DNA of 32,272 nt from Streptococcus mitis (GTDB lineage: Bacteria; Bacillota; Bacilli; Lactobacillales; Streptococcaceae): positions 1-32,272 of the forward strand of contig NZ_JUQO01000152.1 in NCBI RefSeq assembly GCF_001074635.1. Reading direction: 5' to 3'. The notes under the pieces are model-generated. The model made no database searches and was not told the origin of the DNA. It was given only the letters and a program-made list of their open reading frames with translations. Below are positions 23,616 to 30,644 of the stretch, one piece after another. The stretch's first letter is position 1, and every line of letters begins with the position of its first letter. The position numbers were made by a program, and so were the translations under genes.

Positions 23616-25091
23616 ATGAAAAACTGGAAAAAATATGCTTTTGCATCTGCTAGTGTAGTCGCTTTGGCTGCAGGTCTTGCTGCTTGTGGAAATTTGACAG
23701 GTAACAGCAAAAAAGCTGCTGATTCAGGTGACAAACCTGTTATCAAAATGTACCAAATCGGTGACAAACCAGATAACTTGGATGAATTGCTAGAAAACGC
23801 TAACAAAATTATCGAAGAAAAAGTTGGTGCCAAATTGGATATCCAATACCTTGGCTGGGGTGACTATGGTAAGAAAATGTCAGTTATCACATCATCTGGT
23901 GAAAACTATGATATTGCCTTTGCAGATAACTACATTGTAAATGCTCAAAAAGGTGCTTATGCTGACTTGACAGAATTGTACAAAAAAGAAGGTAAAGACC
24001 TTTACAAAGCACTTGACCCAGCTTACATCAAGGGTAATACTGTAAACGGTAAAATTTACGCTGTTCCAGTTGCAGCCAACGTTGCATCATCTCAAAACTT
24101 CGCTTTCAACGGAACTCTTCTTGCCAAATACGGTATCGATATTTCAGGTGTCACTTCATATGAAACACTTGAACCAGTCTTGAAACAAATCAAAGAAAAA
24201 GCTCCAGATGTAGTGCCATTTGCGGTTACTAAGAACTTCATCCCATCTGATAACTTTGACTACCCAGTTCCAAATGGACTTCCATTCGTTATTGACCTTG
24301 AAGGGGACACTACTAAGATCGTAAACCGTTACGAAGTGCCTCGCTTTAAAGAACACTTGAAGACTCTTCACAAATTCTATGAAGCTGGATACATTCCAAA
24401 AGATGTAGCAACAAGCGATACTTCATTTGACCTTCAACAAGATACTTGGTTCGTTCGTGAAGAAACAGTAGGACCAGCTGACTATGGTAACAGCTTGCTT
24501 TCACGTGTTGCGAACAAAGATATCCAAATCAAACCAATCACTAACTTCATCAAGAAAAACCAAACAACACAAGTTGCTAACTTTGTTATCTCAAACAACT
24601 CTAAGAACAAAGAAAAATCAATGGAAGTGTTGAACCTCTTGAACACTAACCCAGAACTCTTGAACGGTCTTGTTTACGGTCCAGAAGGCAAGAACTGGGA
24701 AAAAATTGCAGGTAAAGAAAATCGTGTTAAAGTCCTTGATGGCTACAAAGGAAACACTCACATGGGTGGATGGAATACTGGTAACAACTGGATTCTTTAC
24801 ATCAACGAAAACGTTACAGACCAACAAATCGAAGATTCTAAGAAACAATTGGCTGAAGCTAAAGAATCTCCAGCACTTGGATTCATCTTTAACACTGACA
24901 ATGTGAAATCTGAAATCTCAGCAATCTCTAACACAATGCAACAATTCGATACAGCTATCAACACTGGTACTGTAGACCCAGACAAAGCTATTCCAGAATT
25001 GATGGAAAAATTGAAATCTGAAGGTGCCTACGAAAAAGTATTGAACGAAATGCAAAAACAATACGATGAATTCTTGAAAAACAAAAAATAA
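23616..25091 (+). CDS. ngtS: N-glycan-binding lipoprotein NgtS
   Basis: This is the extracellular solute-binding lipoprotein of the importer, 491 aa, homologous to SP_0092. A lipoprotein signal peptide (MKNWKKYAFASASVVALAA) ends in the lipobox LAAC with Cys24 as lipidation site. The bilobed binding domain follows. The C-terminal part, from about residue 390, has the DUF3502-like region common in this binding-protein group. The ATG at 23616 sits 8 bases after AAAGGAG (23601-23607); the in-frame ATG at 23553 would place 21 extra residues before the signal peptide and is rejected. It would capture N-glycan fragments released outside the cell and deliver them to NgtP1-NgtP2. Glycan specificity is from the pneumococcal homologue. 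Confidence 0.93.
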   Translation: MKNWKKYAFASASVVALAAGLAACGNLTGNSKKAADSGDKPVIKMYQIGDKPDNLDELLENANKIIEEKVGAKLDIQYLGWGDYGKKMSVITSSGENYDIAFADNYIVNAQKGAYADLTELYKKEGKDLYKALDPAYIKGNTVNGKIYAVPVAANVASSQNFAFNGTLLAKYGIDISGVTSYETLEPVLKQIKEKAPDVVPFAVTKNFIPSDNFDYPVPNGLPFVIDLEGDTTKIVNRYEVPRFKEHLKTLHKFYEAGYIPKDVATSDTSFDLQQDTWFVREETVGPADYGNSLLSRVANKDIQIKPITNFIKKNQTTQVANFVISNNSKNKEKSMEVLNLLNTNPELLNGLVYGPEGKNWEKIAGKENRVKVLDGYKGNTHMGGWNTGNNWILYINENVTDQQIEDSKKQLAEAKESPALGFIFNTDNVKSEISAISNTMQQFDTAINTGTVDPDKAIPELMEKLKSEGAYEKVLNEMQKQYDEFLKNKK

Positions 25092-25137
25092 TCAGCTAAA
25101 TTGATTTCGTGTATTCATTCCTAATTCCTAAAAACTG

Positions 25138-25182
25138 AATCACTGTTTTCCTCAGGTTTATCTGGGGAGGCAGTGATTTTTT
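25138..25182 (+). terminator. Rho-independent terminator after ngtS
   Basis: AATCACTG (25138-25145) pairs with CAGTGATT (25171-25178). The inner bases can extend the stem (CCTC with GAGG). A T-run follows to 25182. Confidence 0.85.
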
Positions 25183-25272
25183 GAAACGATAGCATATATA
25201 TCCATGTTTTCTTATCACTATTTAACCATTCAGGAAATTTCGAGAACCTTCTACAATTTCCAGTCAAATAAA

Positions 25273-25301
25273 TTGCATTCGTTTTCTCAAGCAGGTATAC
25301 T
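25273..25301 (+). promoter_or_regulatory. Promoter of trhO
   Basis: TTGCAT (25273-25278) and TATACT (25296-25301) lie 17 bases apart. Transcription would begin near 25308, only a few bases before an ATG at 25311. That favours the next in-frame ATG at 25356 as the true start of trhO. Confidence 0.7.
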
Positions 25302-25355
25302 TATAGTTAGATGAAAAATTCTGAAAATTTAAGAATAGAAAAGAGAACAAATCTT

Positions 25356-26342
25356 ATGGCAAAAGATATTCGTGTCTTACTTTACTACCTTTACACTCCA
25401 ATTGAAAATGCAGAGCAATTTGCTGCAGACCACTTGGCTTTCTGTAAATCAATCGGCCTTAAAGGCCGTATCCTAGTCGCTGACGAGGGAATTAACGGAA
25501 CAGTTTCAGGTGACTACGAAACAACTCAAAAATACATGGACTACGTTCACAGCCTCCCAGGTATGGAAGATCTTTGGTTCAAGATTGACGAAGAAAGTGA
25601 ACAAGCCTTCAAGAAGATGTTTGTTCGCTACAAGAAAGAGATTGTCCACCTTGGTTTGGAAGACAACGACTTTGACAATGACATCAACCCACTTGAAACA
25701 ACAGGTGCTTACTTGTCTCCAAAAGAGTTCAAAGAAGCTCTTCTTGACGAAGATACAGTTGTCCTTGACACACGTAACGATTATGAGTATGACCTAGGAC
25801 ATTTCCGTGGGGCTATCCGTCCAGATATCCGCAACTTCCGTGAGTTGCCACAGTGGGTTCGTGATAACAAAGAAAAATTCATGGATAAGCGTGTCGTAGT
25901 TTACTGTACAGGTGGAGTTCGCTGTGAGAAATTCTCAGGCTGGATGGTCCGTGAAGGCTACAAAGATGTTGGTCAATTGCACGGAGGAATTGCAACTTAC
26001 GGTAAAGACCCAGAAGTCCAAGGTGAGCTTTGGGATGGGAAAATGTACGTCTTTGACGAGCGTATTGCCGTAGATGTTAACCATGTCAACCCAACTATCG
26101 TAGGAAAAGACTGGTTTGATGGAACACCATGTGAACGTTATGTCAACTGTGGAAATCCATTCTGTAACCGTCGTATCTTAACATCAGAAGAAAATGAAGA
26201 CAAATACCTTCGTGGATGTTCACACGAGTGCCGTGTTCACCCACGTAACCGCTATGTTTCAGAAAATGAATTGACACAAGCTGAAGTTGTCGAGCGCCTA
26301 GCCGCTATCGGTGAAAGCTTGGATCAAGCAGCTACTGTATAA
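25356..26342 (+). CDS. trhO: tRNA uridine(34) hydroxylase, rhodanese family
   Basis: This rhodanese-domain protein (328 aa), homologous to E. coli TrhO/YceA and pneumococcal SP_0095, performs oxygen-dependent hydroxylation of U34 in tRNA anticodons, a step to cmo5U/mo5U-type wobble bases. The N-terminal acylphosphatase-like domain is followed by the rhodanese domain with active-site loop CTGGVRC (Cys184). A C-terminal Cys-rich segment is present ([15 protein letters not shown] and CSHECRVHP), typical of the family. I chose the ATG at 25356 because the predicted transcript starts near 25308 and [13 protein letters not shown] is the usual N-terminus. It is a single-gene unit with its own promoter and terminator. 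Moderately conserved housekeeping gene, unrelated to the glycan genes beside it. Confidence 0.93.
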   Translation: MAKDIRVLLYYLYTPIENAEQFAADHLAFCKSIGLKGRILVADEGINGTVSGDYETTQKYMDYVHSLPGMEDLWFKIDEESEQAFKKMFVRYKKEIVHLGLEDNDFDNDINPLETTGAYLSPKEFKEALLDEDTVVLDTRNDYEYDLGHFRGAIRPDIRNFRELPQWVRDNKEKFMDKRVVVYCTGGVRCEKFSGWMVREGYKDVGQLHGGIATYGKDPEVQGELWDGKMYVFDERIAVDVNHVNPTIVGKDWFDGTPCERYVNCGNPFCNRRILTSEENEDKYLRGCSHECRVHPRNRYVSENELTQAEVVERLAAIGESLDQAATV

Positions 26343-26346
26343 GATT

Positions 26347-26370
26347 AAACAGTCCTTAGGGGCTGTTTTT
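26347..26370 (+). terminator. Rho-independent terminator after trhO
   Basis: AACAGTCC (26348-26355) pairs with GGGCTGTT (26360-26367) with one G-U pair and a TTAG loop, followed by TTT. Confidence 0.8.
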
Positions 26371-26427
26371 CTATGCTTTTTACTCAAAAATCTAAAGTTT
26401 GTTTCTGTATCTTTCAGGAAAATAAGG

Positions 26428-26450
26428 TATACTATATGTAAACGATTTCA
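26428..26450 (+). promoter_or_regulatory. -10 box and cre-like site before the DUF4299 gene
   Basis: A -10 TATACT (26428-26433) has a weak -35 region upstream. TGTAAACGATTTCA (26437-26450) fits the cre pattern TGNAANCGNNNNCA at every fixed base and covers the expected start point. It abuts the ribosome site AAAGGAG (26450-26456). Confidence 0.5.
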
Positions 26451-26463
26451 AAGGAGTCCAGTT

Positions 26464-27324
26464 ATGACGAAAACATTTTTAATTCCAAATAAACAGAGCA
26501 TTTTAGGAGAACAAGAGATTTTGACTGCCAAGTCGATCTTGGCCTTGGTAGATGGTTTGGAGTCACATAGCTATGATGCTGTCTATCTCCGTCAGCCTCT
26601 TAACCGTCTTGAGTATATCGAGTGTGCGATAGTGAGGCAATCACAATTTCTCTTTAAGGTCAGTTATGCTGATGGTCAAAAGGGTTACCGTGTCGATCTT
26701 CCTGACCTACTTACGAAGACAGACTGGCAGATTATCAAATCATTTTTAGATGCTCTGCTTGCTTACACAGGAACTGAGATTGAAGGGCTAGATGGTTTTG
26801 ACTTTGAAGCTTATTTCCAAGCAAGTATTCAAGCCCATTTGGCAGATAATGCAGCCCGTTTTACGATTTGCCAAGGAATTTTTAATCCTGTTTTCTTTAG
26901 TCATGAGGATTTGAAAAGCTTTTTAGAGGAAGATGGCTTGGCTCAGTTTGAAGCGCGTGTGCGTGCGGTTCAAGAGACAGATGCTTACTTTGCAAGAGTT
27001 TCCTTCTATCAGGATGGAGAAGAACAAGTTCACGGTGTTTACCATCTGGCTCAAGGAGTCAAGACAGTATTACCGAGAGAACCGTTTGTTCCTGTAGCCT
27101 ATATTGAGCAATTGGTGGATAAGGAAGTGCAGTGGGAGATTGACTTGGTTCAAATCACAGGAGACGGCTCTAAACCAGAAGACTATGAAGCCATTGCCCG
27201 CTTGAACTATGCAAGATTCCTAGAGTCACTACCAAAAGCATTTTACCAGCAATTAGATGCCAATCAATTAGAAGTACAACCCATCCTAGGACAAGATTTT
27301 AAAGCATTAGCACAAGAAGAGTAA
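26464..27324 (+). CDS. DUF4299 family protein
   Basis: This is a conserved streptococcal protein of unknown function, 286 aa, homologous to the gene after the rhodanese gene in the pneumococcal SP_0095-SP_0100 region and matching the DUF4299 type. It is soluble and acidic, with no signal peptide or membrane segment. The N-terminus MTKTFLIPNKQSILGEQEIL and a central aromatic-rich region (FDFEAYFQ, FSHEDLKSFLEE) are the only landmarks. The start is the ATG at 26464, after AAAGGAG. The long in-frame extension back to 26311 overlaps trhO and crosses its terminator, so it is rejected. The cre-like site at its promoter suggests sugar control, but no enzymatic motif is visible. Confidence 0.75.
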   Translation: MTKTFLIPNKQSILGEQEILTAKSILALVDGLESHSYDAVYLRQPLNRLEYIECAIVRQSQFLFKVSYADGQKGYRVDLPDLLTKTDWQIIKSFLDALLAYTGTEIEGLDGFDFEAYFQASIQAHLADNAARFTICQGIFNPVFFSHEDLKSFLEEDGLAQFEARVRAVQETDAYFARVSFYQDGEEQVHGVYHLAQGVKTVLPREPFVPVAYIEQLVDKEVQWEIDLVQITGDGSKPEDYEAIARLNYARFLESLPKAFYQQLDANQLEVQPILGQDFKALAQEE

Positions 27325-27329
27325 ATCAG

Positions 27330-27354
27330 AAGCAGGTCAATCGACTTGCTTTTT
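27330..27354 (+). terminator. Rho-independent terminator after the DUF4299 gene
   Basis: AAGCAGGTC (27330-27338) pairs with GACTTGCTT (27343-27351) with one G-U pair and an AATC loop, followed by TTT. Confidence 0.8.
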
Positions 27355-27361
27355 GATATAT

Positions 27362-27389
27362 AAAAAATCCTGCCATGGAAGACAGGATT
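27362..27389 (-). terminator. Terminator for the minus-strand DUF6574 gene
   Basis: AATCCTG (27366-27372) pairs with CAGGATT (27383-27389). Read on the minus strand, the stem is followed by a T-run (27367-27362). Transcripts of the DUF6574 gene would run through the BOX element before ending here. Confidence 0.7.
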
Positions 27390-27391
27390 GC

Positions 27392-27541
27392 TACTCAATG
27401 AAAATCAAAGAGCAAACTAGGAAGCTAGTCGCAGGCTGCTCAAAACACTGTTTTGAGGTTGTAGATAAGACTGACAAAGTCAGGAACATATATCTACGGT
27501 AAGGCGAAGCTGACGTGGTTTGAAGAGATTTTCGAAGAGTA
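27392..27541 (-). repeat. BOX element (boxA-boxB-boxC)
   Basis: This is a 150-base BOX repeat of S. pneumoniae and relatives, in minus orientation. The ends are TACTC and GAGTA. The boxA part, at the right, contains TACGGTAAGGCGAAGCTGAC, close to the BOX-A1R primer site. The left part has the boxC-like GAGCAAACTAGGAAGCTAG. Length fits one copy each of A, B and C. It lies between the ends of convergent genes, within the transcribed tail of the DUF6574 gene. Confidence 0.9.
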
Positions 27542-27547
27542 TGAAGT

Positions 27548-28612
27548 TTAAAGAAAGGCCAAGATACGAAGGTAATCTCCAATCAGTGCGACTTCAGCTA
27601 CAAAGAAGAGGAGGATAATGACTCCGTTCACAAGGACAGACAAGAATAACTGATAGAAGGAGTCGGTTTCACTTGATTGACTAGGTCTCGTAATGATATG
27701 GAGGCTGGCAAGCAGAATGATTCCAATGCTAATCACACACAAGAGGGCTGTAAATCGTAGGCTGTCAAAGAAGGCAAAGAAACTAGCAATAGCAGTGAGG
27801 AAGATTGGAATTGCCAAGAGTTGACTATATTGTTGGAGAACCTTTTCTAGCGTCCAGTCCTTTTCTTGGTAGATAAATCGTCTCACAACGAAACTACCCA
27901 AGAGGAATGAAAAGAAGAAGAGTGTTGTTGCTACTAGGATAGAGATAATCGAAAAGAGATTTAATGAAGCAAATTGTTCAGGGAAGTGATTATGCATAGT
28001 TGCTATATGTCCATAGTAAGCATGTTTGATGTGGTAGATACTAAAGAAAAAGGAAGACGCAGAAAACAGAATGAGCAAGAGAAAGGCTGTGTAACTGTGT
28101 GTGCTACTTGTTTCAAGATTGCTCGTAGGAGATTTGAGAGCCTCCACTAGCCAAGACCAAAAATCAAGCGCTTGCTCTTTCCATCTATCCGTAGATTTTG
28201 GAGTTTGGTCGGGGATATAGGGACTTTCTAAGGATTGACTGATAAGAAGTGGCTCTTTCAAGATTGTTTTTTGCTGAGGAAGTGCTTCTTGACTCTCTTC
28301 AGCTATAGTGACTTTTTCTGTTCCTTTAGAAAGGTCTTGCTCTTCCTCAGTAGAATCTAATGCTTTCTTTTCTTCTATTTCTGTTCTCGCTTCACCGTTT
28401 TCAGGCGTTTCAATTTTCTCTTCTTGCTGGCTTTCAAGTTCGACTTCAGCTTGAGAGACTTCCTCCTCTACTTGAGTATTTTTTTCAATTGGTTTATCGA
28501 GATCGGCTATCGTTTCTTCAGCCTTGTCTGCAACCTCTTGAGCTTGCTCTTTAGGTTTGTTCTTGCTTGTTGTTTTTACAAAATCATTACTTTCAAACCA
28601 TTCTTGTTTCAT
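27548..28612 (-). CDS. DUF6574-type membrane protein
   Basis: This is a membrane protein of unknown function, 354 aa, homologous to pneumococcal SP_0097. The first 150 or so residues are a hydrophilic, Glu/Gln/Lys-rich, probably disordered tail (EEEVSQAEVELESQQEEK and similar). They are followed by about five hydrophobic helices, for example AFLLLILFSASSFFFSIY near 180 and a final GVIILLFFVAEVALIGDYL. The ATG is preceded by AAAAAGGAGG. It has its own consensus promoter overlapping the stop of the upstream DUF4097 gene, so it is only partly joined to the PadR operon. The acidic tail before a multi-helix domain recalls Firmicute envelope-stress proteins, but no function can be assigned. Confidence 0.75.
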   Translation of the reverse strand: MKQEWFESNDFVKTTSKNKPKEQAQEVADKAEETIADLDKPIEKNTQVEEEVSQAEVELESQQEEKIETPENGEARTEIEEKKALDSTEEEQDLSKGTEKVTIAEESQEALPQQKTILKEPLLISQSLESPYIPDQTPKSTDRWKEQALDFWSWLVEALKSPTSNLETSSTHSYTAFLLLILFSASSFFFSIYHIKHAYYGHIATMHNHFPEQFASLNLFSIISILVATTLFFFSFLLGSFVVRRFIYQEKDWTLEKVLQQYSQLLAIPIFLTAIASFFAFFDSLRFTALLCVISIGIILLASLHIITRPSQSSETDSFYQLFLSVLVNGVIILLFFVAEVALIGDYLRILAFL

Positions 28613-28649
28613 GGTAGAACCTCCTTTTTAGTTAGATAAATATGCTTCC

Positions 28650-28678
28650 ATAGTAGCAAATGTAAGCGCTTTTGTCAA
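28650..28678 (-). promoter_or_regulatory. Promoter of the DUF6574 gene, overlapping the DUF4097 stop
   Basis: On the minus strand a perfect -35 TTGACA (28678-28673) and a -10 TACTAT (28655-28650) are 17 bases apart. The -35 box contains part of the DUF4097 stop codon (TGA, 28677-28675). The spacer holds AAGCGCTT (28671-28664), the core of a strong cre, but the outer bases fit only partly. Confidence 0.65.
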
Positions 28679-29586
28679 CGCCTGTTTGGTATGGATACTA
28701 GAGTGATATCATCATCAGCTCTCGCAATGAGTTGATCCTTGACATCAGCTTTTTCAGTTTTGTAAGGGTTACTTAATTCTGTGTATTTTGATCCAGGTTT
28801 TTCTCTTGTTGCTTGTAAGATAGAACCATAGTTACTTGAGATGTCCCAATTAATTCGTTGGCTTTCTTTTTGCGTCAGAGTGATTGAGAGATGGTCTTTA
28901 GAAGTTAATTCTACCTTGCCGTGAACTTGGATATTTTCAGCGTGGACGTGATGTTCTGTTGATTCTAGCTGACTATCTGTAAGATCTGTATCAAAGATAT
29001 TAACGATATTGGGCGTTGTGAGTTTACTGTTTTTGATACGACTTCCTTCAATTCGGAGGATATAGCTGTTTGTATTGAGGGTCGCATTTTCAAGGCTAGC
29101 ATTTATGATGGTGGTTTGTCCGCGATTGGCTGAGATGTTGATCCCTTTTAGAGTTCTCCCTTTCGGTAGTCCGATGATGACATCATTAAAACGATTAGAT
29201 GAACTACTTACAATATGGAGAATCCCATCAATTCCAGAAGAGATAAATGGACTTTCAGACAGTTTCTTATCAGTGAGACTCAGAGTTCTATCGTTCTGAT
29301 TGGTGATAAGATCATGGTGAGCAGAAAGAGATGGATGGTAAGAAATGTGGATTTGATCATCGAAAGAGTCTGTGATGGTCAGCGCGTGTTGATGGAGAGT
29401 AATCTCTAGGTTTTCGACTTCCTTGCCAAAGGTCAACTCTTCCATCCGACTATCATAGACAGGCTCCTTGGACATGGCAAGTAGGCTCTTAATTCCGTCA
29501 GATTGGATGCCTACAAAGAGTAGGATAAAGCCGATAACGGTAGTCACTACACCAAAAATGAGAAATCCTTTTGTCAATTTACGCAT
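28675..29586 (-). CDS. DUF4097 family membrane-anchored protein
   Basis: This protein of 303 aa, homologous to SP_0098, has one N-terminal membrane segment (GFLIFGVVTTVIGFILLFVGI) and an extracellular domain rich in short beta strands with repeating I/V patterns (NTNSYILRIEGSRIKNSKL and similar). That is the beta-helix-like DUF4097 fold often encoded with DUF1700 and PadR genes. The start is the ATG at 29586, preceded by AGAGGTGA and overlapping the DUF1700 stop by 8 bases, so translation is probably coupled. The longer in-frame start at 29637 lies within the DUF1700 gene. Function unknown; envelope sensing or stress is a common suggestion for the family. Confidence 0.82.
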   Translation of the reverse strand: MRKLTKGFLIFGVVTTVIGFILLFVGIQSDGIKSLLAMSKEPVYDSRMEELTFGKEVENLEITLHQHALTITDSFDDQIHISYHPSLSAHHDLITNQNDRTLSLTDKKLSESPFISSGIDGILHIVSSSSNRFNDVIIGLPKGRTLKGINISANRGQTTIINASLENATLNTNSYILRIEGSRIKNSKLTTPNIVNIFDTDLTDSQLESTEHHVHAENIQVHGKVELTSKDHLSITLTQKESQRINWDISSNYGSILQATREKPGSKYTELSNPYKTEKADVKDQLIARADDDITLVSIPNRR

Positions 29587-30172
29587 GCTGGTCACCTCTC
29601 TTTCCTTTTTTGAGAACAAATTGCACCAGGCGAACAATGAGTAGACCGAAGAAGCGAGCTACATAGGAAATACCTAGTAAGACCAGCGAAGAAGCACCGA
29701 TGGCTAGTAAACCAGAACCAAAAATCAAGATAAAGGCTGATTTGGCTTGGGCGAGGACAGTGAAACTTTCAACTAAAAATAGGAATCCGCCGATGATACC
29801 AAGTATGGAGACCGCAAAGAAAGCCAAGATGACAGTCAAGGCTGCCACAAGGATTGCGAACAGGGACACGAGGATGGCGATTCCCAGAGGAATGCCGATA
29901 GGTGCTGCAAGGAGGGCTAACAAGGCGATATGCAAAATTTGTCGGTTATTCTTTTGAGCGGGTGCCTCATTGATTTTTTTATCGAGAAGATTAGAGAGGA
30001 CTTCGTGAGCTGCTTCCTTAGGAGTTCCCAAGCTAGCGATGAGTTCTTCCTCTCCTTCGACTCCAGCATCGTCAAAGAGTTCTCTGAAATAGTCCATGGC
30101 TTCAATTTGGTCAGCCTGAGGCAGTTTTTTGAGATAAAGCTCTAGCTGAGTCAGGTATTCAGTTCTTGTCAT
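29579..30172 (-). CDS. DUF1700 family membrane protein
   Basis: This protein of 197 aa, homologous to SP_0099, has the DUF1700 N-terminal cytoplasmic part (MTRTEYLTQLELYLKKLP, then a DYFRELFDDAG motif and SLGTPKEAAHEVL). Several hydrophobic helices follow from about residue 80 and a Lys/Arg-rich tail ends the protein. Its start overlaps the padR-like gene by 14 bases and its stop overlaps the DUF4097 start by 8 bases, a tightly coupled three-gene unit. Family members usually accompany a PadR regulator; the biochemical role is not known. Confidence 0.88.
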   Translation of the reverse strand: MTRTEYLTQLELYLKKLPQADQIEAMDYFRELFDDAGVEGEEELIASLGTPKEAAHEVLSNLLDKKINEAPAQKNNRQILHIALLALLAAPIGIPLGIAILVSLFAILVAALTVILAFFAVSILGIIGGFLFLVESFTVLAQAKSAFILIFGSGLLAIGASSLVLLGISYVARFFGLLIVRLVQFVLKKGKRGDQHA

Positions 30173-30485
30173 GGCGGATACTCCCTTCTATGATGCCATT
30201 GATGGTGTCTGTATAAAGTGCCCATTCATCTTTTAGGGTCACGAGCTGTTCTATACCACCATTTGTCAAGGAGTAGTATTTGCGCATGCGACCTTGGAAC
30301 TCTCTAGAATAGGTTGTCAGAAAGCTATTGCCCTCCAATTTTTTTAGGATAGGATAGAGTGTGGATTCTTTGATATTAGCGATCAGCTTAATGGTCTGGC
30401 TAATCTCATACCCATAAGAATCACCTTGCTCCAGTACGGCCAAGATGAGAAATTCAATCAAGGCAGAGGATGTTGGAAAGTACAT
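30159..30485 (-). CDS. PadR-family transcriptional regulator
   Basis: This small winged-helix repressor of the PadR family (108 aa, homologous to SP_0100) has the N-terminal ALIEFLILAVLEQGDSYGYE helix, the recognition region IKESTLYPILKKLE and the wing with YSREFQGRMRKYYSLT. A C-terminal helix for dimerisation follows. It leads the operon with DUF1700 and DUF4097 genes and probably represses its own promoter, which is flanked by ATGTGTA repeats, until an envelope or small-molecule signal releases it. The ATG has AAAAGGAGG upstream. The ligand is unknown. Confidence 0.92.
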   Translation of the reverse strand: MYFPTSSALIEFLILAVLEQGDSYGYEISQTIKLIANIKESTLYPILKKLEGNSFLTTYSREFQGRMRKYYSLTNGGIEQLVTLKDEWALYTDTINGIIEGSIRHDKN

Positions 30486-30503
30486 GGGAAACCTCCTTTT
30501 CTA

Positions 30504-30598
30504 ATGTGTAAGAATTTTATATATAATTTTTCTACACATACATTGTACATCTAAATGAAAGCCCTGTCAAGAGAAATGTGTAAAATTTTTATATATAA
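30504..30598 (-). promoter_or_regulatory. padR operon promoter with flanking ATGTGTA operators
   Basis: On the minus strand a perfect -35 TTGACA (30570-30565) and a -10 TACAAT (30547-30542) are 17 bases apart. ATGTGTA occurs at 30504-30510 and 30576-30582, and its inverse TACACAT at 30533-30539. The 23-base blocks at 30504 and 30576 agree at 21 positions. PadR proteins commonly bind ATGT/ACAT dyads, so these are probable operators. Confidence 0.7.
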
Positions 30599-30626
30599 AA
30601 AAACTTCTAGCTAAAACTAGAAGTTT
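30594..30626 (-). terminator. Terminator after the DUF2971 gene
   Basis: AAACTTCTAG (30601-30610) pairs perfectly with CTAGAAGTTT (30617-30626). Read on the minus strand it is followed by a run of T. It stops transcription of the DUF2971 gene just before the padR operator region. Confidence 0.85.
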
Positions 30627-30644
30627 AGAGGATTTTATCTGTCT

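Noticed and set aside
25311..25355. N-terminal extension of trhO from the ATG at 25311
   Set aside because: The predicted transcription start near 25308 leaves no room for a ribosome site, and the extra 15 residues are not typical of the family.
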